From assembly GCA_024684175.1 (NCBI GenBank), contig JAIKXJ010000054.1:1-64000 (forward strand): a stretch of 64,000 nt of DNA. The letters are read 5' to 3'. Positions 24,439 to 32,592 of the stretch are shown here, piece after piece. Each line of letters begins with the position of its first letter. Position 1 is the stretch's first letter. The notes under the pieces are model-generated. The model was given only the letters and a program-made list of their open reading frames with translations, searched no databases and was not told where the DNA came from. Source of the DNA: Erysipelotrichaceae bacterium (GTDB lineage Bacteria; Bacillota_I; Bacilli_A; Erysipelotrichales; Erysipelotrichaceae). Position numbers and translations under genes: made by a program.

Positions 24439-25422
24439 ATGAAACATAATAAGATCATTTTCGACTGCGACATCGGCTGTGACGATGCGGTCGCCTTAGT
24501 CTCCTTACTGACCAACAATGACCTCGAAGTCATCGCCATCACCTGCGTCAAAGGCAATATCCCGGTCGATGATGTCGTCGATAATGCCTTGAAAGTCTCC
24601 CATCTCTGCGGGAAAGACGTCCCGGTCTACAAGGGATGCGAAAGTCCGATGGTCAGAGACCTGCTCAAAGGAAGAGACTACAACACTCTGATGGAACGCA
24701 TCCGCATGGAGATCGACGGCAAAGAGGTGCTGATCCATGAAAAAGAATTTCCGCTTCCGCTGCCCGAGCGCAAGGCCGAAGACCGGCACGCCTGTTCCTA
24801 TCTGATCGAAACGCTGAAGGATGCAGAAGAAAAGATCGACATCTGTGCGATCGGTCCGCTGACCAACATCGCCATGGCCATCCGTCTGGAACCGAAGATC
24901 ATCGAACATATCGGTACACTCTATATCATGGGCGGCGGCCTCTACATCGGCAACCGCACCCCGGTCGCCGAAGCCAACTTCTACGATGACCCGGAAGCCG
25001 CCGAGATCGTCTTGAACAGCGGCGCTCATTGTCTGGTCTGTCCGATCGAAGCCTGCGAAGAGGGTGCCGCCTATTCCAGGAAAGATCTCGAAGAACTGGC
25101 CGCTTTGAACACGCCGGCGGCTTGCTTCCTGGCGGAAGAGCTCGACGGCTATATCCGAAGATGCGACTTGCTGTTTGGGGCAGGTCTGAACGACTGCTGC
25201 ATCTATGACTATGCAGCCGTTGTTCCTTTGATCGATGAGACGGTGATCACGGATAAAAGAAGAGAGATCGTACACGTCGACATCTCCGGCGGAATGGCCG
25301 ACGGTCAGATGGTGGTCGACCGCAGAGGAATGTTCAAAAACGAATCCAATGTCGAGATCATCTATCACATGGACAAAGACAAGATCCGTCAGATCCTTCT
25401 CGATCAATTGAAAAACGCATAA
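24439..25422 (+). CDS. Nucleoside hydrolase (IunH/RihABC family)
   Basis: 327 residues from the ATG at 24439 (GAGG 8 nt upstream). The calcium-binding DxDxGxDD motif is FDCDIGCDD (D9, D11, D15, D16). ICAIGPLTNIAMAI and IYIMGGGL are family blocks, and EANFYDDPEAA is the nucleoside site. It splits nucleosides with water to a base and ribose, independent of phosphate. It is divergent from the phosphorylase operon and shares its promoter region, so both routes of nucleoside cleavage may be co-regulated. Base preference is unknown. Confidence 0.92.
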   Translation: MKHNKIIFDCDIGCDDAVALVSLLTNNDLEVIAITCVKGNIPVDDVVDNALKVSHLCGKDVPVYKGCESPMVRDLLKGRDYNTLMERIRMEIDGKEVLIHEKEFPLPLPERKAEDRHACSYLIETLKDAEEKIDICAIGPLTNIAMAIRLEPKIIEHIGTLYIMGGGLYIGNRTPVAEANFYDDPEAAEIVLNSGAHCLVCPIEACEEGAAYSRKDLEELAALNTPAACFLAEELDGYIRRCDLLFGAGLNDCCIYDYAAVVPLIDETVITDKRREIVHVDISGGMADGQMVVDRRGMFKNESNVEIIYHMDKDKIRQILLDQLKNA

Positions 25423-25430
25423 TAAAAAAC

Positions 25431-25474
25431 AGACCATGCGCAGGATCCCGATATAAGGAGCGCATGGTCTTTTC
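25431..25474. terminator. Bidirectional terminator between IunH and cytidine deaminase genes
   Basis: GACCATGCGC (25432-25441) and GCGCATGGTC (25460-25469) form a 10-bp stem, with A-rich and T-rich flanks that work in both directions between the convergent genes. Confidence 0.8.
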
Positions 25475-25481
25475 TTATTCT

Positions 25482-25919
25482 CTATTTTGCCTTGAAACCG
25501 TATCCGTCATCGCTTTCTGCGATGAAGTTGCATTCCGGAAGCATCTCCCGCAGCGTGAACTCGTGATATTCGCTTTCCGATTTGGCGCAGAGGATCTTGA
25601 ATTCATCCGGCTTACAGAACTCGGACATCACCTGCCGGCAGACACCGCAAGGTGTGCAATAACCCTGCGATCCCCTTTGGGCATCACCGCCGACGATCGC
25701 GATCTTTTCAAAATCATAGGCGCCTTCCGAGATCGCCTTGAAGAAGGCCGTACGTTCGGCGCAGACCGTCGAAGAGAATCCGCTGTTTTCGATGTTGCAT
25801 CCCTTATAGACCGTACCGTCTTTGCATAACAAGGCTGCCCCGACTTTCCAGTTGGAATATGGGGCATAGGCGTTCTCTCTGGCTTCAAAGGCCAAAGCGA
25901 TCAGTTCTTCATTCGACAT
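25482..25919 (-). CDS. cdd: Cytidine deaminase
   Basis: 145 residues, the homotetrameric short form. Zinc site: CAE (C53, E55) and PCGVC (C91, C94). It converts cytidine or deoxycytidine to uridine or deoxyuridine. It lies 20 nt after the fucose-isomerase-like gene, so it may be cotranscribed with it, although functionally it belongs with the nucleoside genes to its left. ACGGAG precedes the ATG. Confidence 0.95.
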   Translation of the reverse strand: MSNEELIALAFEARENAYAPYSNWKVGAALLCKDGTVYKGCNIENSGFSSTVCAERTAFFKAISEGAYDFEKIAIVGGDAQRGSQGYCTPCGVCRQVMSEFCKPDEFKILCAKSESEYHEFTLREMLPECNFIAESDDGYGFKAK

Positions 25920-25939
25920 ATCTTTTCTCCGTTATCCGT

Positions 25940-27133
25940 TTACAGCCACTTGAAGAATTCTTCGACCAGTTTCGCGTAATCGCCTTCCACGATCAGGTGG
26001 TGGTTGCCGATCGATTCCGTCAGGAAGTAAGAGACCGGATGTTCCAGTTTCAGACGGATCTGGGTACGGCAGAGATTGAAATAACTCAGGTTCTCAAGAA
26101 GCGTACCGGAAGAAACGAAGAATTCGTTGAGCAGACCGTCGCATTTGAAGACCGTGACCGGACCCTCTTTCAGCTTGCCGCGGAAAGCGACACCCAGCTG
26201 CGATTCGAAGTGCGTCATGATCTCAAAGCTCTGCGGCATGTTGATCGGAAGGGTGCAGTGCGCAAAGATGATCTCGTTGTTGTCGGTATCGATCCTGGAA
26301 GGATTGGCCATGAAGACCGGCTGTCCGGACAGTTCGCCCAGGACTGCCATCGAAAGAAGTGCCGGCACATCGCCTTCGCAAGAGGCATAGATGCCTTGGG
26401 CATTCAATATCGCCAAAGCAGCGCAGCCCGTGGAATGAACGGTATCGAGCAGATCGAAACATCTGACCGTGACGCCGTCGAGTTCATATTTATCAACGAT
26501 CCTTCTAAGTGCACCGTAAATACATAAAGCTTCTTCGATCTCGTGCTCGTCATAACCCTTGGATTTGATGAGTCCGGTATATTCGTTCTCATCGTACTGT
26601 TTCTTTGCGATCTCATCGAAGAACTCTTCCATCGTGACATCGACGATCTCGATATTGTTATATTCTTTGGATTCCTTCGCATCGACACCGGAAGAGATCA
26701 GCCAGTCGGAAGGTTCACCGACTCTGGCGACCCTGAAGCCGTCGAGCCTCTTCTTTGCTTTGAAGACCGTGGCCAATTCCCGGATACGGGAAACGACGAA
26801 ATCGTCACTGCCGTGAATGATCTCGCCCGGCAGGTCGTTCTGCCGGAGATAAGAAAGGATCTCCATCGACGCCGCCAGAGAATTGTTGGCACCGGTCGTC
26901 AGAAGGAAGTAAGGCTGCGGAAGCCTGTCCATATCTCTCTTGAAGATGCCTTCCGTTCCGCCACCGCCGATGAAATCGACGACCATATCGTAATCGTTGA
27001 CGTGATCGACATCGGTCACTTCAAAATCAAAACCGGTCATCTCGCTCAGTTTCTTCAGCCAGGGAAAATTGCCGTCATTGGCGATCTCCGCCGCTGCCGT
27101 AGCAGAAACGACATAATAAACTCCTATTTTCAT
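25940..27133 (-). CDS. L-fucose/L-arabinose isomerase-like protein
   Basis: 397 residues. The N-terminal part has an isomerase-like Rossmann layout (IGVYYVVSATAAAEIAND, DMVVDFIGGGGTEG). The C-terminal half has GIYASCEGDVPALLSMAVLG and FAHCTLPINMP, blocks seen in fucose/arabinose isomerase-like proteins where Glu, Asp and His hold the metal. It is shorter than FucI (about 590) or AraA (about 500). It is probably a sugar isomerase or a related catalytic protein with unknown substrate. Proximity to cytidine deaminase could hint at a pentose released from nucleosides (speculative). Confidence 0.6.
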   Translation of the reverse strand: MKIGVYYVVSATAAAEIANDGNFPWLKKLSEMTGFDFEVTDVDHVNDYDMVVDFIGGGGTEGIFKRDMDRLPQPYFLLTTGANNSLAASMEILSYLRQNDLPGEIIHGSDDFVVSRIRELATVFKAKKRLDGFRVARVGEPSDWLISSGVDAKESKEYNNIEIVDVTMEEFFDEIAKKQYDENEYTGLIKSKGYDEHEIEEALCIYGALRRIVDKYELDGVTVRCFDLLDTVHSTGCAALAILNAQGIYASCEGDVPALLSMAVLGELSGQPVFMANPSRIDTDNNEIIFAHCTLPINMPQSFEIMTHFESQLGVAFRGKLKEGPVTVFKCDGLLNEFFVSSGTLLENLSYFNLCRTQIRLKLEHPVSYFLTESIGNHHLIVEGDYAKLVEEFFKWL

Positions 27134-27158
27134 TTTTGATCAAACTCTCCTTAACTTT

Positions 27159-27167
27159 ATTTTATCA
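27159..27167 (-). promoter_or_regulatory. Extended -10 promoter of the isomerase-like/cdd pair
   Basis: TAAAAT (27159-27164) with TG one base upstream on the minus strand, about 25 nt before the ATG. AAGGAG lies in the short leader. Confidence 0.5.
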
Positions 27168-27172
27168 CCGGC

Positions 27173-27199
27173 AGAAAAAAAGCCATATTGAATATGGCT
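27173..27199 (-). terminator. Terminator of pyk
   Basis: AGCCATATT (27181-27189) and AATATGGCT (27191-27199) are inverted repeats with a run of seven T residues on the minus-strand 3' side, 2 nt after the pyk stop. Confidence 0.85.
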
Positions 27200-27201
27200 C
27201 C

Positions 27202-28620
27202 TTATTTGACTGTGATGATCTTCATGAAGTTGGCAGAACCCTCGCCTGTCGGATAACCGGCGGAAAGGATGATCTGCGAACCCGGCTTGATGCCGTACGA
27301 CTTGACGACGGAAGAAGCGAGTTCATCGTCGTTGGTCATATTGTTCTGCACATAGGAGAAGATCGGCTTGACGCCCCAGAAGACTTCCAGTTTGCCCTGC
27401 GTCGATTTGGTGAAGGTGACGGCAAAGATCGGTACACGCGGACGGTATTTCGAGATCCTTCTCGCTGTCGTACCGCCTTGTGTGAAGACGACGATCGCCG
27501 CGATATCCAAAGTCAAAGTCGCATCCGAGATCGCGATACCGATCGCATCCTGGATGGTCTTGTTGTTGGACGCCTTGGCATGATCGAGGTTCTCTCTGTA
27601 AGGGATGATCTTTTCCGTTGCCGCAGCGATCTTGGCCATCGTCGAGACGGCTTCCACCGGATATTCACCGGCCGCCGTTTCCGCCGAAAGCATGACGGCA
27701 TCCGAACCGTCCAGAACGGCATTGGAAACATCGGACGCTTCCGCTCTGGTGCAGCGCGGATTGGAGGTCATCGAATCCAGCATATGAGTCGCCGTGATGA
27801 CGGCCTTGCCTTTCTTGTTGGCCTGTTCGATGATCTTCTTCTGGTAGATCGGCACATACGCCGTCTCCACTTCGACGCCCAGATCGCCTCTGGCGACCAT
27901 GACACCGTCGGCGACTTCGAGGATCTCATCGAGATTGTCGAAACCTTCCTGGTTCTCGATCTTGGCGATGATCTGGATCTTCGGTTTGCCCATCTCCGTG
28001 ATGATCTTGCGGATCTTCAAGACATCTTCCGGTCTTCTGACGAAGGAAGCGGCGATGAAGTCGACATCGTTGTTGCATCCGAAGCGGATGTCTTCGTCGT
28101 CTTTCATCGAGATGAACGGCATGGACAGTTTGACGCCAGGAACATTGCAGCCCTTCTTGGATGCCAGCTGGCCGTTGACCTCGACTCTCGCCTTGATCTC
28201 ATTGCCGTCGTTCTCCAAGACCGTCAGTTTCTGTTTGCCGTCGTTGACCAGAATGTAGTTGCCGGCAACGACATCATCGAAGATCTCCTTGCACTGGATC
28301 GTGAAACGGTCGTGAGTGCCTTCGATATCTTCTCTCTGTATCGTGACGGTCTCGCCCTTCTGGTAAGTCTCGACGTCATTCTTGAATGTTCCCAAACGGA
28401 TCTCCGGACCTTTGGTATCCAACATGATGCCCAGGTTGATCCCGTTTTCTTTTTCCACTTTCCTGACCGTATTGATCCTGGCAAGATGTTCTTCATGCGT
28501 GCCGTGGGAAAAATTCAGCCGGACGATATTCATACCCTCCTGGGCCATCTTCAGGATCGTGTCATAGCTGTCCGAAGCCGGTCCGAGGGTGCAGATGATC
28601 TTAGTTTGTTTATCGACCAT
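27202..28620 (-). CDS. pyk: Pyruvate kinase
   Basis: 472 residues. It converts phosphoenolpyruvate and ADP to pyruvate and ATP. Motifs: TKIICTLGPAS, NIVRLNFSHGTH, the Lys-Glu active-site region IIAKIENQEGFDNLDEI, VMVARGDLGVEV and ITATHMLDSM. It lacks the extra C-terminal PEP-utiliser-like domain that many Bacilli carry. AAGGAG precedes the ATG. It has its own terminator and probable promoter. Confidence 0.97.
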   Translation of the reverse strand: MVDKQTKIICTLGPASDSYDTILKMAQEGMNIVRLNFSHGTHEEHLARINTVRKVEKENGINLGIMLDTKGPEIRLGTFKNDVETYQKGETVTIQREDIEGTHDRFTIQCKEIFDDVVAGNYILVNDGKQKLTVLENDGNEIKARVEVNGQLASKKGCNVPGVKLSMPFISMKDDEDIRFGCNNDVDFIAASFVRRPEDVLKIRKIITEMGKPKIQIIAKIENQEGFDNLDEILEVADGVMVARGDLGVEVETAYVPIYQKKIIEQANKKGKAVITATHMLDSMTSNPRCTRAEASDVSNAVLDGSDAVMLSAETAAGEYPVEAVSTMAKIAAATEKIIPYRENLDHAKASNNKTIQDAIGIAISDATLTLDIAAIVVFTQGGTTARRISKYRPRVPIFAVTFTKSTQGKLEVFWGVKPIFSYVQNNMTNDDELASSVVKSYGIKPGSQIILSAGYPTGEGSANFMKIITVK

Positions 28621-28649
28621 ATAAAAACTCCTTTTTTAGACTAAAATCC

Positions 28650-28655
28650 ATTATA
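28650..28655 (-). promoter_or_regulatory. Probable -10 of pyk
   Basis: TATAAT on the minus strand about 30 nt before the pyk ATG. The -35 would fall in the terminator of the preceding gene and is weak. Confidence 0.4.
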
Positions 28656-28670
28656 TCTTTCTCAAATAAA

Positions 28671-28693
28671 AAAGCGACAGAAATCGTCACTTT
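28671..28693 (-). terminator. Terminator of the patatin/XpaC-like operon
   Basis: AAAGCGAC (28671-28678) and GTCACTTT (28686-28693) pair with one G-U, followed by T residues on the minus strand. The stem contains the stop codon of the XpaC-like gene. Confidence 0.65.
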
Positions 28694-29673
28694 TTCATCA
28701 CTTGTGCCTTATTTTCGGAGAGTAAAGCGTTTACTTTCTCCACATCGGCATCCAGAAGATCGAGCCCCTGCGGATCTTTTGCGGCATCGAAGGAATCGAA
28801 GATCTGATCGATCAGAGACAGCGTATCCATGAGCCTTCCCTTGGAAGGATTCAGATCCACGAGCTGCTTATCATGTCCTTCCATCGTTATATAATCGGAT
28901 ACGATCTGCCGAAGCATCGGCAGGTAATGATCATAAAGCTTTCTGAGCTTGTCGGCATGATCGTAGATATGATCCTCATTCTCTTCGATCTTGCCCACTG
29001 TCTCATTGATCTTGCCCTTGACTTCCCGATCCCTGACCTTCTTGGACAGTTCCTTGAGTTTCCTTGCGGAATTTTGTGAGGACAGGATGAGGTCTTCTTC
29101 CGCCGCATATTTGCGCATGCGGAAGGAAAGATCGATGGAATCCTTATCCTTGATGCGGTCAAGCAGATGACCGATCTGATCGTAGAAGTCGGGATCTGTC
29201 TTCGACAGTTCGTTCAGGGACATCTTCTTGCCGTCGGAAAGCGCGACGAACAACGTATTGGCGTTGGGCCGGGCAGACTTGTCCTGTTTATAAAGCCGGG
29301 CATCTTTGATCAGATAAAGCTCGGAATACTCACTTAAAAACTTATCGATCTTCTTCAGGTCGATGCTGATCTTTTTCTTTCTTCCCTTTTCATCGCGTCC
29401 CGTGTAACGCAGCGTGCCGTCTTTGACCAGAGCACTGCTGCCGGCAGGAGTCTTTTTGCCGGAAGACAAAGCGGCGATGAATACGGAAAGGGCCAGGATG
29501 CCCAGGATAAATAAGGAAATCATGAAGATCACGGAAAGATAACTGAGTACCTCCTTATCAAAAAGCGAAATGCCGCTCACCATAGAAGCCACGATCCCCA
29601 TGACCAGCAGAAGGCTCAGCATGAATCCTGCCGCTTCTAAGAAGATCGGGAATGTGCTTCTTTCTTTTTTCAT
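28687..29673 (-). CDS. XpaC-like membrane/coiled-coil protein
   Basis: 328 residues. Two membrane helices (about 10-32 and 43-68) are followed by a charged linker and a long helical region. The segment LRKLYDHYLPMLRQIVSDYI (about 245-265) resembles the 5-bromo-4-chloroindolyl phosphate hydrolysis (XpaC) family, often found with TelA-like toxic-anion resistance proteins; no telA is in the window. The role is unknown. The gene starts 4 nt after patatin, in one operon. Confidence 0.5.
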   Translation of the reverse strand: MKKERSTFPIFLEAAGFMLSLLLVMGIVASMVSGISLFDKEVLSYLSVIFMISLFILGILALSVFIAALSSGKKTPAGSSALVKDGTLRYTGRDEKGRKKKISIDLKKIDKFLSEYSELYLIKDARLYKQDKSARPNANTLFVALSDGKKMSLNELSKTDPDFYDQIGHLLDRIKDKDSIDLSFRMRKYAAEEDLILSSQNSARKLKELSKKVRDREVKGKINETVGKIEENEDHIYDHADKLRKLYDHYLPMLRQIVSDYITMEGHDKQLVDLNPSKGRLMDTLSLIDQIFDSFDAAKDPQGLDLLDADVEKVNALLSENKAQVMKK

Positions 29674-29677
29674 CGTT

Positions 29678-30514
29678 CTACAGTTCTCTGATACGGCCGA
29701 TGTATTCCTTGGCCTTGGTATAGCCGTGATAATAAGACATCATGAGCTCATTTTCATTGGATTCCAGACGGCCGACTTCCTGCATGCTCGGCCGGATGAT
29801 GATGGCCTTGCCCTGTGCTTCCAGCTCCTCCGCCAGGTCGACCTGATCGTGATAGAGCTTTGTGCGTGCTTCCAGAGCTTTCATGAAATTGGGATACTTG
29901 CCATAGATCCTGCGGAACAACATGAGTGCCGCATCGTTGATATGGGAGTAGTTGCCCTTCTTTCTAGTCAGGATGATCACCAGCCTGTCGCAGCCTTGAT
30001 CCAGAGCTCTTTGGACCGGGATGGAATCGCAGATCCCGCCGTCCATGTACAGATGTCCGTCGATGTTCACCGGTTCGGTCAGACCGGGCATCGAACAGGA
30101 TGCCTTGCCGATGAGACGCGAACGCTCGATGTCATCGGTATGCATATATTCCGCTTTCCCCGTTTCCACATTGGAGACGACCACTTCCCAGGGCTGAGGA
30201 TTGCTGATGAACTTGTCGAAATCGAAATCGTACTGTTTGGTATATTCATAGAAGATCTTGTCGAGATCGACGAACTTGTGAGATTCGACCATCTGCGGAA
30301 CGCCCCAGAACGAATTGCTGCGGTCTTTCTGTATCATACAGGCACGGGCATAACCCCTTTTTCCGCCGACATAGGCAAACAGGTTGCAAGAGCCCGCCGA
30401 CACGCCGACGATATAATCAAATTTGATATCATTATCCATAAAGCAGTCGATGACCCCGCCGGTGAATACTCCGCGAAGTGCACCGCCCTCTAAGACCAGG
30501 CCGGTTTTTGACAT
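29678..30514 (-). CDS. Patatin-like phospholipase
   Basis: 278 residues with the Ser-Asp dyad: oxyanion loop EGGALRGVFTGG, GVSAGS with S39, and DGGICDS with the catalytic Asp. It resembles the YjjU/RssA group of small bacterial patatins, acyl hydrolases acting on membrane lipids. There is no signal peptide. TGGAGA precedes the ATG. The gene follows tRNA-Pro on the same strand by 48 nt and heads an operon with the XpaC-like gene. Confidence 0.88.
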   Translation of the reverse strand: MSKTGLVLEGGALRGVFTGGVIDCFMDNDIKFDYIVGVSAGSCNLFAYVGGKRGYARACMIQKDRSNSFWGVPQMVESHKFVDLDKIFYEYTKQYDFDFDKFISNPQPWEVVVSNVETGKAEYMHTDDIERSRLIGKASCSMPGLTEPVNIDGHLYMDGGICDSIPVQRALDQGCDRLVIILTRKKGNYSHINDAALMLFRRIYGKYPNFMKALEARTKLYHDQVDLAEELEAQGKAIIIRPSMQEVGRLESNENELMMSYYHGYTKAKEYIGRIREL

Positions 30515-30539
30515 TTCATTTTCTCCATCTACTGTCTAT

Positions 30540-30545
30540 ATTATA
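30540..30545 (-). promoter_or_regulatory. Possible -10 of the patatin operon
   Basis: TATAAT on the minus strand, 25 nt before the patatin ATG. At 17 bp spacing the -35 position (TGACCA, 30563-30568) overlaps the CCA end of tRNA-Pro. Confidence 0.4.
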
Positions 30546-30555
30546 CAAAACAAAA

Positions 30556-30652
30556 AAGAATATGGTCAGGATGAAGGGATTCGAACCCTTGACCTCTTAC
30601 ACCCGAAGCAAGCGCTCCACCAAGCTGAGCTACATCCTGAAGACATATTCTT
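30556..30652 (-). repeat. Inverted repeat flanking tRNA-Pro
   Basis: AAGAATATG (30556-30564) and CATATTCTT (30644-30652) are perfect 9-bp inverted repeats on either side of tRNA-Pro, one overlapping the encoded CCA. In the precursor RNA the leader and trailer can pair and extend the acceptor stem; the trailer then runs into T residues, so it may aid termination or processing. Confidence 0.55.
30563..30639 (-). tRNA. tRNA-Pro (anticodon CGG)
   Basis: 77 nt cloverleaf: acceptor CAGGATG/CATCCTG, D arm GCTC/GAGC, anticodon stem CTTGC/GTAAG with loop TTCGGGT (anticodon CGG, reads CCG), variable AGGTC, T arm AAGGG-TTCGAAT-CCCTT, discriminator A and encoded CCA. The C1-G72 pair and A73 are usual for bacterial tRNA-Pro. 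Confidence 0.96.
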
Positions 30653-30667
30653 ATTTGTGCATATACT

Positions 30668-30695
30668 ATTTTACATCTTTTTCGGCCAGATTCAA
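30668..30695 (-). promoter_or_regulatory. tRNA-Pro promoter
   Basis: TTGAAT (30690-30695), 16 bp, TAAAAT (30668-30673) on the minus strand, directly downstream of the ABC exporter gene. Confidence 0.6.
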
Positions 30696-30702
30696 CCAAC
30701 TT

Positions 30703-32592
30703 TTAATCAAGTTGTGCCTTACCGGTATAAAGCTGATAATAACGACCCTTCTGAGCGATCAGAGATTCGTGGTCGCCGCGCTCGACGATCTGCCCGTGTT
30801 CCAGGACGATGATCGCATCGGCATTGCGGACCGTGGAAAGACGGTGGGCAATGACAAAGGTCGTCCTGCCCCTCATGAGTTCATCCATGCCCTTCTCGAT
30901 CAGCTTCTCGGTATGCGTATCGATCGAAGAAGTCGCTTCATCCAACACCATGACCGGCGGATCGGCCACCGCACATCTCGCGATGTTCAATAACTGCCTC
31001 TGGCCCTGTGAGAGATTGGAACCGTTGGCACTCAGCATCGTCTGATAACCGTGCGGCAGTCGCTCGATGAAGGAATCCGCATTCGAGATCTTCGCCGCAG
31101 CGATACATTCCTCATCACTGGCATTCAGTCTGCCGTAACGGATATTGTCCATGATCGTCCCGGAGAACAGATTGGTATCCTGTAAAACGACGCCTACCGA
31201 TCTTCTCAGATCGTCTTTTTTGATCTCCTTGATCGGAATGCCGTCAAAGGTGATCATGCCTTCCTGATCTTCCACGTCATAGAAGCGGTTGATCAGATTG
31301 GTGATCGTCGTCTTGCCCGCACCGGTCGAACCGACGAAAGCGATCTTCTGACCCGGATTGGCATATAAGGAGATGTCTTTCAGGATGGTCTTTCCTTCTT
31401 CATAACGGAAAGTCACATTATTCAGACGGATATCTCCCTTGAGTTCGATATATTTCGGAGGATCGACCGGGATCTTCCATGCCCAGCGGTCCGTCTTTTC
31501 TTCTGTCTCGATCAGTTCATTCGTATCCTCTTTCACATTGACCAGTTCGATGATGCCGTAATCGAGTTCGGCTTCCTTGTCCATCAGATCGAAGACCCTC
31601 TCCGCACCGGCCAGGGACATCATGATGCCGTTGAACTGCTGGGAAAGATTGGAGATCGGTCCGGCAAACTGCCGCACGAACAGTAAGAAGGATGCCAGAT
31701 CACCGATCCGCATCCGGCCGTCGATGCACATGCGGCCGCCCACGACAGCGACGACCGCATAAGCGATGTACGCCACACTGCCGTTGATCGGCATCAGCAT
31801 CGAAGCATAGGCATTGGAACGGAGCGAATAATCATAGAGCTTTTCATTGAAGGCCTTGAAACCTTCGATCGCTTCCTTTTCGTGGTTGAAGACCTTGATG
31901 ACCTTCTGGCCCGAGAACATCTCCTGGGTATAGCCGTTGATATTGGAGATCTGCCTCTGCAGACCGGCAAACGTCTTTCGGGAACCCTTGGCCAGGATAT
32001 AGGTCGTACAGAACATGATGCCCAGGACCGCGACCATGATCGTCGACAGTCTGAGATTCAAAGAGAACATGAAAGCGAAACAGCCAACGATCGTGATCAA
32101 AGTCGTGATCAGGGTCGGGAAACCGTCTGCCAGCATCGGCCGTATGGTGTCGATGTCGTTGGTATAGTAGTTCATGACCTCGCCGTGCGTCCGCGAATCG
32201 AAGAAACGCACCGGCAGTTTTTCCATGACCCGGAACAAATCCTTGCGCATGTCATCGAGCACACCGGTCGAGACGATCGACATCAGCTTGGAGAAACTGT
32301 AGGACGAGATCAGACCGACCGCATAGACGGCGATCATCACCGCCAGCATCCCGGCAAAACCACGCAAGTCCGGATTCTCCTGACCGATGTAAGGAACGAC
32401 ATAGTTGTTCAAGATCGGCGTGAACAGATACGACGAGACCACGCCGGTCAGAGAAGCGAGGATCGTGAAAACGATCGCCGCGACGAAACGGAAACGGTAG
32501 CGTTTGCCGATATAAGAGAAGCACTTGCCGATGGTGCCGAAGACATCGTTCGCCTTCGACGTACGAAGCTGTCTGTAACCTGTTTCTGCCAT
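30703..32592 (-). CDS. ABC exporter half-transporter, canonical partner (pair 1)
   Basis: 629 residues: six membrane helices (about 40-330) and a C-terminal NBD. Walker A is GSTGAGKTT, signature LSQGQRQ and Walker B VMVLDEATSSID with a catalytic Glu. LSQGQ with a canonical Walker B marks the active half of heterodimeric exporters of the BmrCD/LmrCD/TM287-288 type. It starts within the stop of its partner (TAATG). Likely substrates are drugs, lipids or peptides; none can be inferred. No regulator gene is adjacent. Confidence 0.88.
   Translation of the reverse strand: MAETGYRQLRTSKANDVFGTIGKCFSYIGKRYRFRFVAAIVFTILASLTGVVSSYLFTPILNNYVVPYIGQENPDLRGFAGMLAVMIAVYAVGLISSYSFSKLMSIVSTGVLDDMRKDLFRVMEKLPVRFFDSRTHGEVMNYYTNDIDTIRPMLADGFPTLITTLITIVGCFAFMFSLNLRLSTIMVAVLGIMFCTTYILAKGSRKTFAGLQRQISNINGYTQEMFSGQKVIKVFNHEKEAIEGFKAFNEKLYDYSLRSNAYASMLMPINGSVAYIAYAVVAVVGGRMCIDGRMRIGDLASFLLFVRQFAGPISNLSQQFNGIMMSLAGAERVFDLMDKEAELDYGIIELVNVKEDTNELIETEEKTDRWAWKIPVDPPKYIELKGDIRLNNVTFRYEEGKTILKDISLYANPGQKIAFVGSTGAGKTTITNLINRFYDVEDQEGMITFDGIPIKEIKKDDLRRSVGVVLQDTNLFSGTIMDNIRYGRLNASDEECIAAAKISNADSFIERLPHGYQTMLSANGSNLSQGQRQLLNIARCAVADPPVMVLDEATSSIDTHTEKLIEKGMDELMRGRTTFVIAHRLSTVRNADAIIVLEHGQIVERGDHESLIAQKGRYYQLYTGKAQLD

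Noticed and set aside
27136..28644. A 502-codon open frame on the plus strand across the whole pyk gene
   Set aside because: It is the antisense shadow of pyruvate kinase: composition is rich in Arg, Asp and Phe, no domain is visible, and codon use of pyk avoids stops in this frame.
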